From: Myroides sp. 1354
GTDB taxonomy: Bacteria; Bacteroidota; Bacteroidia; Flavobacteriales; Flavobacteriaceae
Reading direction: 5' to 3'
Length of the DNA stretch: 64,000 bases
NCBI RefSeq assembly: GCF_030324495.1
Contig: NZ_JACAGN010000001.1
Span: forward strand, 195,838 to 259,837
Position numbers and translations under genes: made by a program. The notes under the pieces were generated by a model. It was not told the origin of the DNA and did not search any database. It saw nothing but the letters and a program-made list of their open reading frames with translations. Shown in pieces: positions 60,104-64,000 of the stretch. Within the stretch, counting starts at the first letter, position 1. Every line of letters begins with the position of its first letter.

Positions 60104-62920
60104 TTAAAAGTTGTAGTAGAGTTGGATAAAAAAGTTTCGGCCATAGCCGTACCAATATTTATTGCCAAAAAGGGGGTGACCTCCTTGGGAACGGGCAATT
60201 TCTTGTGCATAAGTTGCATTTCTTGCTTGTTCAAATCCACCTGTTCGATAGACGGTGTTGAATACATTTTGAATAGAAGCAAAGAAGCCAAGGATGGAGC
60301 GATTGAGCAAACGCCAAGATTTACCGCCTTGAAGAGCTACTAAGGTAAAGGTGGGTAGTTTTTCCTGTTGAAGTACTTGTTTTAATTCCTTGGCCGTAAG
60401 GTCTTCATAGGGTTGCCCCATCTTGTCTGGATCCATCACAAAGTGCTGTGTTCGTTTGAGAGGGGCGACTTGTACAAATGCATCTGCTAGGTAACTAAGG
60501 TTGAGATTGACAAACCAAAAAGAAGGATCTCTGTATTCCAATCCAAGATATAAGGCTGTCTGAGGGCCATTGGCTAAGCGATAGTGCGCCAATTGAGCTT
60601 GGCCATAGTCTAGAGGACGCGATAAATGATTAGCGTATACATGAAGATTGGGATTGCTCAGGTAGAAAGATTGGTTAAGACCAGCAGCACTGCTTACTTT
60701 TAGGGTCGGACTAATTTGATATGCAATGCCTAGCTCTATCCCGATGTGACGCTTGTCCAGATTCGTGAGTACTTCCGAAATTAAATTCCCCTTGGAATCG
60801 TCAAGACCTAATCCTTCTGTATAATAAAAGTTTAGCTGAGTGCTGTTTTTTATTTGGGTCAAATAACTGGTTATTTTCATTTGAAATTTTGGATTCCTAA
60901 GGTTGTAATTCACATCAAAATGAAAGAGATTCTCTTGTTTTAAGTTTTGGATGAGGTTGTTGTTGACTCTTAGATTAGCAAAGGTATTTTGGAGGGTGGG
61001 TGCTTGATTGTAAAAAGCGAAATGACCACTCAAAATGTGTTTGCCTGAAAGGTAATAGGTAAAACCCCCTTTCATTCCCATACTATTGAATATAGCAAGC
61101 TCGCTTTTTCCGAAAGAAGTAGTGGCAAATACGGGGTTTTGGTATTGCCCTTCTCGTTGATAGGTGGTGTATTTTAGTGATTCAGCCAAGTAAAAATGCC
61201 AGTGATTGTAGTGAAAGGTGAATAAGGTAAATGCTTCGGCTTCAATTGCTTGATTTCGATAGTTGTATCCATAGGCATCTCCAACTCGGATTTCGCGATT
61301 TGGATTTCGCAAATCACTGTCGCGAAATTCTTCGTCTTGAAAGGTGTCAATGTCCTTGTAAAATGAACCCCCTAATAGGTCAATCGCTTTTTTGAAGTTT
61401 GTAGTTTGCCCTTGTCGGTAGTGGATGCCCGCATTAAGTGTTAGGTGATTCGTCAGTACACTGTGTAAACTAGTACTGGCGGATAGGGTTTGATTCTCTT
61501 GTCGATCTTCATAGAGAATAATTTTACTTTGCCCGCCAAAACTTTGATTCGTTTTATAGATGGAAGTCCAATCCAACTGACCGTTAGACTGAAAAGCAGT
61601 TCTAGCAAGGGATGCTTGATGTAAGGAAGCTTGTGTGCTTTCCTTGAAAGCATCTTGGGGTAGGGCATCAAACGCCTCTGGAGTTAAGCTCCAATAAATT
61701 GGAACTATTTGACTGAGATAATAACTGGGGAGGTTTCTGTAGTAGGTAGGGTCGGGATTGAGGTTGTCTTGATAGTCGAGCCTACTGTCGGCGGTATGTC
61801 CCCATTGATATCCCACTGTGGTTGTTAACGTATTCGATTCATTTTTATTCCAATAGTGTGTGAGCATGACTAGGGGTTCTTCTACGGCTTTGTATCGGGC
61901 GTTGCGTTTTTCTCCTTGTTGCCATCCCCAATAAGCGTTGTATTGAATCCCCTTGAGTGCGGTTTGTTCTTGTGTGTTAGCTGAATTTTTAGTGCGTTTG
62001 TTTTTGGCGTAGATAGCAGAAATACTCAAACTATGTTGATCGTTGAGTTTTTTTTCTACCCCAATTAAAAAGGAAAGGGCATCGTAATTCGTCCCTGTCC
62101 AATAGGCTTGCTTAGCAGCGCGATAAGAGCCCGAAATGGCATAAGCCCAATTGTTTTTGTTCAATCCAGAAGCATAACTACCAAAGGGACGCCATTGATA
62201 ACTTGTATTGGATGCTGAAATACCGAGGCGCTTTCCTTTGCGCATTAAGGAGGGTCTTGTTGTGATGGCTTGTGTTCCTGCTAGACCACCAAAAGTGAAG
62301 GCATTCGGTGTTGAACCAGTAAAATATACCTGATTGCGCATGGCGTCATTTAACCCGCCCCAATTGCTCCATTGAGGACGTCCGTTTTGTATTTTGTTCA
62401 TCACTAGACCATTGAGCAAGATTGTTCCATAGGCATTATCAAGCCCACGCATGCGATAAAAACTCGAACTCCAAGCATAAGCAACAGCTTGTTGAAAGGG
62501 ATCTTTGGTTGCTTGTAGTACAAGGGCAGTTCCTTGAACTCCAGTATCGTCTTCGAGTTCATCTTCTGTTAAATGGATAAATTCAGATTGCGCTACCAAA
62601 GTAGTATCCTCTTTTTCTAAAGTTAAGGTCCCTAAATCTAACAGTTGGTCAGGATATAGAGACAAGGTAAACTGTTGTGTAATACTAGAAGGATATGAAA
62701 TTTCAAGGGTACAATTACCTTGGATTTGAGTGGATAAAGTGAAAAGACCTGCGGCATCCGTTAAGGTATAGCTAGCAGTTTCTCTAATTCGAACCAAGGC
62801 TTCTTGGAGGGGACGATGGAATCGAGTGTCAACTATTTTTCCCTTGAGTTCTACTCGATATTGAGCCTGAGCAAATGTCGAGCAATGGGCTAGAAATAAA
62901 AGGAGGAATTGTTTTCTCAT
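60104..62920 (-). CDS. TonB-dependent outer-membrane receptor (cluster 2)
   Basis: 938 aa, paralog of the receptor at 54565 over its whole length (RVELKGKIVDTRFHRPLQEALVRI; FYRMRGLDNAYGTILLNGLVMNKI; GGFEQARNATYAQEIARSQGG; final IQLYYNF). Signal peptide MRKQFLLLFLAHCSTFAQA, regulatory-like domain, plug, barrel. Compared with copy 1 the sequence has changed throughout, so this duplication is old, unlike the porP/porE repeat. It is first gene of an operon with the DUF5689 gene. Confidence 0.9.
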   Translation of the reverse strand: MRKQFLLLFLAHCSTFAQAQYRVELKGKIVDTRFHRPLQEALVRIRETASYTLTDAAGLFTLSTQIQGNCTLEISYPSSITQQFTLSLYPDQLLDLGTLTLEKEDTTLVAQSEFIHLTEDELEDDTGVQGTALVLQATKDPFQQAVAYAWSSSFYRMRGLDNAYGTILLNGLVMNKIQNGRPQWSNWGGLNDAMRNQVYFTGSTPNAFTFGGLAGTQAITTRPSLMRKGKRLGISASNTSYQWRPFGSYASGLNKNNWAYAISGSYRAAKQAYWTGTNYDALSFLIGVEKKLNDQHSLSISAIYAKNKRTKNSANTQEQTALKGIQYNAYWGWQQGEKRNARYKAVEEPLVMLTHYWNKNESNTLTTTVGYQWGHTADSRLDYQDNLNPDPTYYRNLPSYYLSQIVPIYWSLTPEAFDALPQDAFKESTQASLHQASLARTAFQSNGQLDWTSIYKTNQSFGGQSKIILYEDRQENQTLSASTSLHSVLTNHLTLNAGIHYRQGQTTNFKKAIDLLGGSFYKDIDTFQDEEFRDSDLRNPNREIRVGDAYGYNYRNQAIEAEAFTLFTFHYNHWHFYLAESLKYTTYQREGQYQNPVFATTSFGKSELAIFNSMGMKGGFTYYLSGKHILSGHFAFYNQAPTLQNTFANLRVNNNLIQNLKQENLFHFDVNYNLRNPKFQMKITSYLTQIKNSTQLNFYYTEGLGLDDSKGNLISEVLTNLDKRHIGIELGIAYQISPTLKVSSAAGLNQSFYLSNPNLHVYANHLSRPLDYGQAQLAHYRLANGPQTALYLGLEYRDPSFWFVNLNLSYLADAFVQVAPLKRTQHFVMDPDKMGQPYEDLTAKELKQVLQQEKLPTFTLVALQGGKSWRLLNRSILGFFASIQNVFNTVYRTGGFEQARNATYAQEIARSQGGHPLFGNKYWYGYGRNFFIQLYYNF

Positions 62921-62964
62921 AGGGAGTATGGATTAAAAAATGGGGTTGAAATTGATTTATTTCT

Positions 62965-62982
62965 TATAAAGTTAAGTTTTTA
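62965..62982 (-). promoter_or_regulatory. Shared motif upstream of receptor gene 2
   Basis: Contains the same 16-bp TAAAGTTAAGTTTTTA (plus strand) as 57460-57478, about 45 nt before the receptor ATG; the surrounding DNA is not conserved. Confidence 0.45.
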
Positions 62983-63032
62983 TTGAATTATTATTTAATT
63001 TTAATCAATAATAATAAATAAATGATATAAAA

Positions 63033-64000
63033 ATGAATGTAATTAAGAGTATATGTTTGAAAATAGTAATTTTTGTTGCCTATTTTTCGATTGGAATTAG
63101 TTTTGCACAGGTAGCGGAGTATCAGATTCGAACGATTGCTTTTTACAATTTTGAGAATCTTTTTGATACCATACGCAATCCTAAAATTTACGATGAAGAT
63201 TGGACGCCTACTGGTGCGCGGGCCTGGACCAAAGACAAGTATGAAAAGAAGATTAAGAACCTCGCTCGCGTCATTGCACAAATTGGTAGAGATGAAAATC
63301 CTAATCTTCCAGTTACTCTAATTGGCGTAGCGGAAGTGGAAAATAGAAAAGTATTGGAGGATTTAGTTCAATTGCCAGATTTACAGTTGGTTCGTTACGG
63401 GATTGTGCATTTTGATTCTCCTGATAAACGCGGTATTGATGTTGCTTTGCTATATGATCAACAGCATTTTGTAGTACTTCATACGTCCGTCCATCCCTTG
63501 TATATTTACGATCAACTACCGAGAAAAGAGAAGAAGCGGATTTTTACTCGAGATCAATTGTTGGTCTCTGGTTTATTGGACGGAGAGGAAATACACCTTA
63601 TTGTCAATCATTGGCCTTCGCGAGTAGGAGGAGAAAAAGTAAGTCGTCCAAATCGAGAAGCGGCGGCGGCATTGAATCGAAAGATCATCGATTCGCTTCA
63701 ACGCATCAATCCGCAAGCGAAGATTATCACCATGGGCGATATGAATGACGGACCCTTTAATTCCAGTATGAAAAAAGTGCTTCAAACACAAGGAGCAAAA
63801 GAAAAGGTAGGGGCTCAAGGATTGTTTAATCCGATGGAAAAAATGGGAAAACAAGGCTATGGCACATTAGCGTATCGAGATGCTTGGGATATTTTTGATC
63901 AAATTGTCATGACCCAAGCGTTTTTATTAGATAAATACAATGGGTGGACCTATTGGAAAACCCGTATTTTTCAAAAGCCGTTTATGATTCAATCTACGGG
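63033..64000 (+). CDS. Secreted EEP family enzyme (cluster 2), 5' part
   Basis: The frame runs to the right edge without a stop (about 322 residues visible), so the C terminus is missing. It starts MNVIKSICLKIVIFVAYFSIG with a signal peptide ending near ISFAQ. Close paralog of the enzyme at 57541: FYNFENLFDT, GVAEVENRKVLEDL, DSPDKRGIDVALLY, NHWPSRVGGEK, MGDMNDGPFN and AYRDAWDIFDQ are all present. It is divergent from receptor gene 2 with a 112-bp gap, the same layout as cluster 1. Confidence 0.88.
   Translation, partial: MNVIKSICLKIVIFVAYFSIGISFAQVAEYQIRTIAFYNFENLFDTIRNPKIYDEDWTPTGARAWTKDKYEKKIKNLARVIAQIGRDENPNLPVTLIGVAEVENRKVLEDLVQLPDLQLVRYGIVHFDSPDKRGIDVALLYDQQHFVVLHTSVHPLYIYDQLPRKEKKRIFTRDQLLVSGLLDGEEIHLIVNHWPSRVGGEKVSRPNREAAAALNRKIIDSLQRINPQAKIITMGDMNDGPFNSSMKKVLQTQGAKEKVGAQGLFNPMEKMGKQGYGTLAYRDAWDIFDQIVMTQAFLLDKYNGWTYWKTRIFQKPFMIQST

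Noticed and set aside
60094..60291. N-terminal extension of the second DUF5689 protein into the receptor gene
   Set aside because: It would bury the lipoprotein signal peptide; the ATG at 60093 gives a proper lipobox and matches the paralog.

Overview
The window is a 64-kb chromosomal segment of a low-GC Bacteroidota, most likely family Flavobacteriaceae; Myroides is a plausible genus, but that is inference. Four things point there: type IX secretion (T9SS) sorting domains of both classes, PorP/SprF, PorE-like and SprE proteins, Bacteroidota-type promoters (TTTG or TTG, a spacer of about 19 nt, then TAnnTTTG), and an ATP synthase operon lacking atpD and atpC. I see no rRNA, tRNA, CRISPR array, insertion sequence or prophage.

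Layout. 1-624 is the 3' end of a T9SS type A cargo gene. 667-3155 (minus strand) holds asnA and hflX, with an attenuator-like leader before asnA. 3513-20295 is a tandem pair of three-gene modules: a giant type B (CHU_C) adhesin-like protein, a PorP/SprF partner and a PorE-like OmpA protein. The adhesins have diverged, while the porP/porE parts are a nearly perfect 2865-bp direct repeat offset by 8455 bp. 20429-31176 is mixed: a Ser/Tyr-rich secreted protein, S1/P1 nuclease, thioesterase, HU-CCDC81/SPOR protein, dprA, trpS, plsC-like, recA and kup. 31341-34539 is a tRNA U34 hydroxylation cluster (trhO, trhP, ferredoxin, ArsC/Spx-like). After a 757-bp gene-free stretch with structured sequence come yicC-gmk-nadD, gpsA and terC. 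39800-43139 has a cytochrome c, a hypothetical protein and a DUF5687 permease/ATPase pair. 43478-52399 runs sprE, bactofilin, atpZ, a membrane protein and atpB-E-F-H-A-G in one direction. 52592-64000 holds two paralogous secreted/outer-membrane clusters: a TonB-dependent receptor and a DUF5689 lipoprotein, each divergent from a secreted endonuclease/exonuclease/phosphatase (EEP) enzyme. The last EEP gene is cut by the window edge.

How it fits together. Much of the segment concerns the cell surface: T9SS cargo with dedicated outer-membrane partners, the T9SS accessory lipoprotein SprE, and two systems that probably hydrolyse an extracellular phosphoester and import a product. The most unusual observations are 17-bp palindromes lying in the promoters of recA and the HU-CCDC81/SPOR gene, a TrhO that carries the C-terminal domain of its neighbour TrhP, the homogenised porP/porE repeat, a candidate Asn-rich leader peptide plus terminator before asnA, and the twin receptor/DUF5689/EEP clusters sharing a 16-bp upstream motif.
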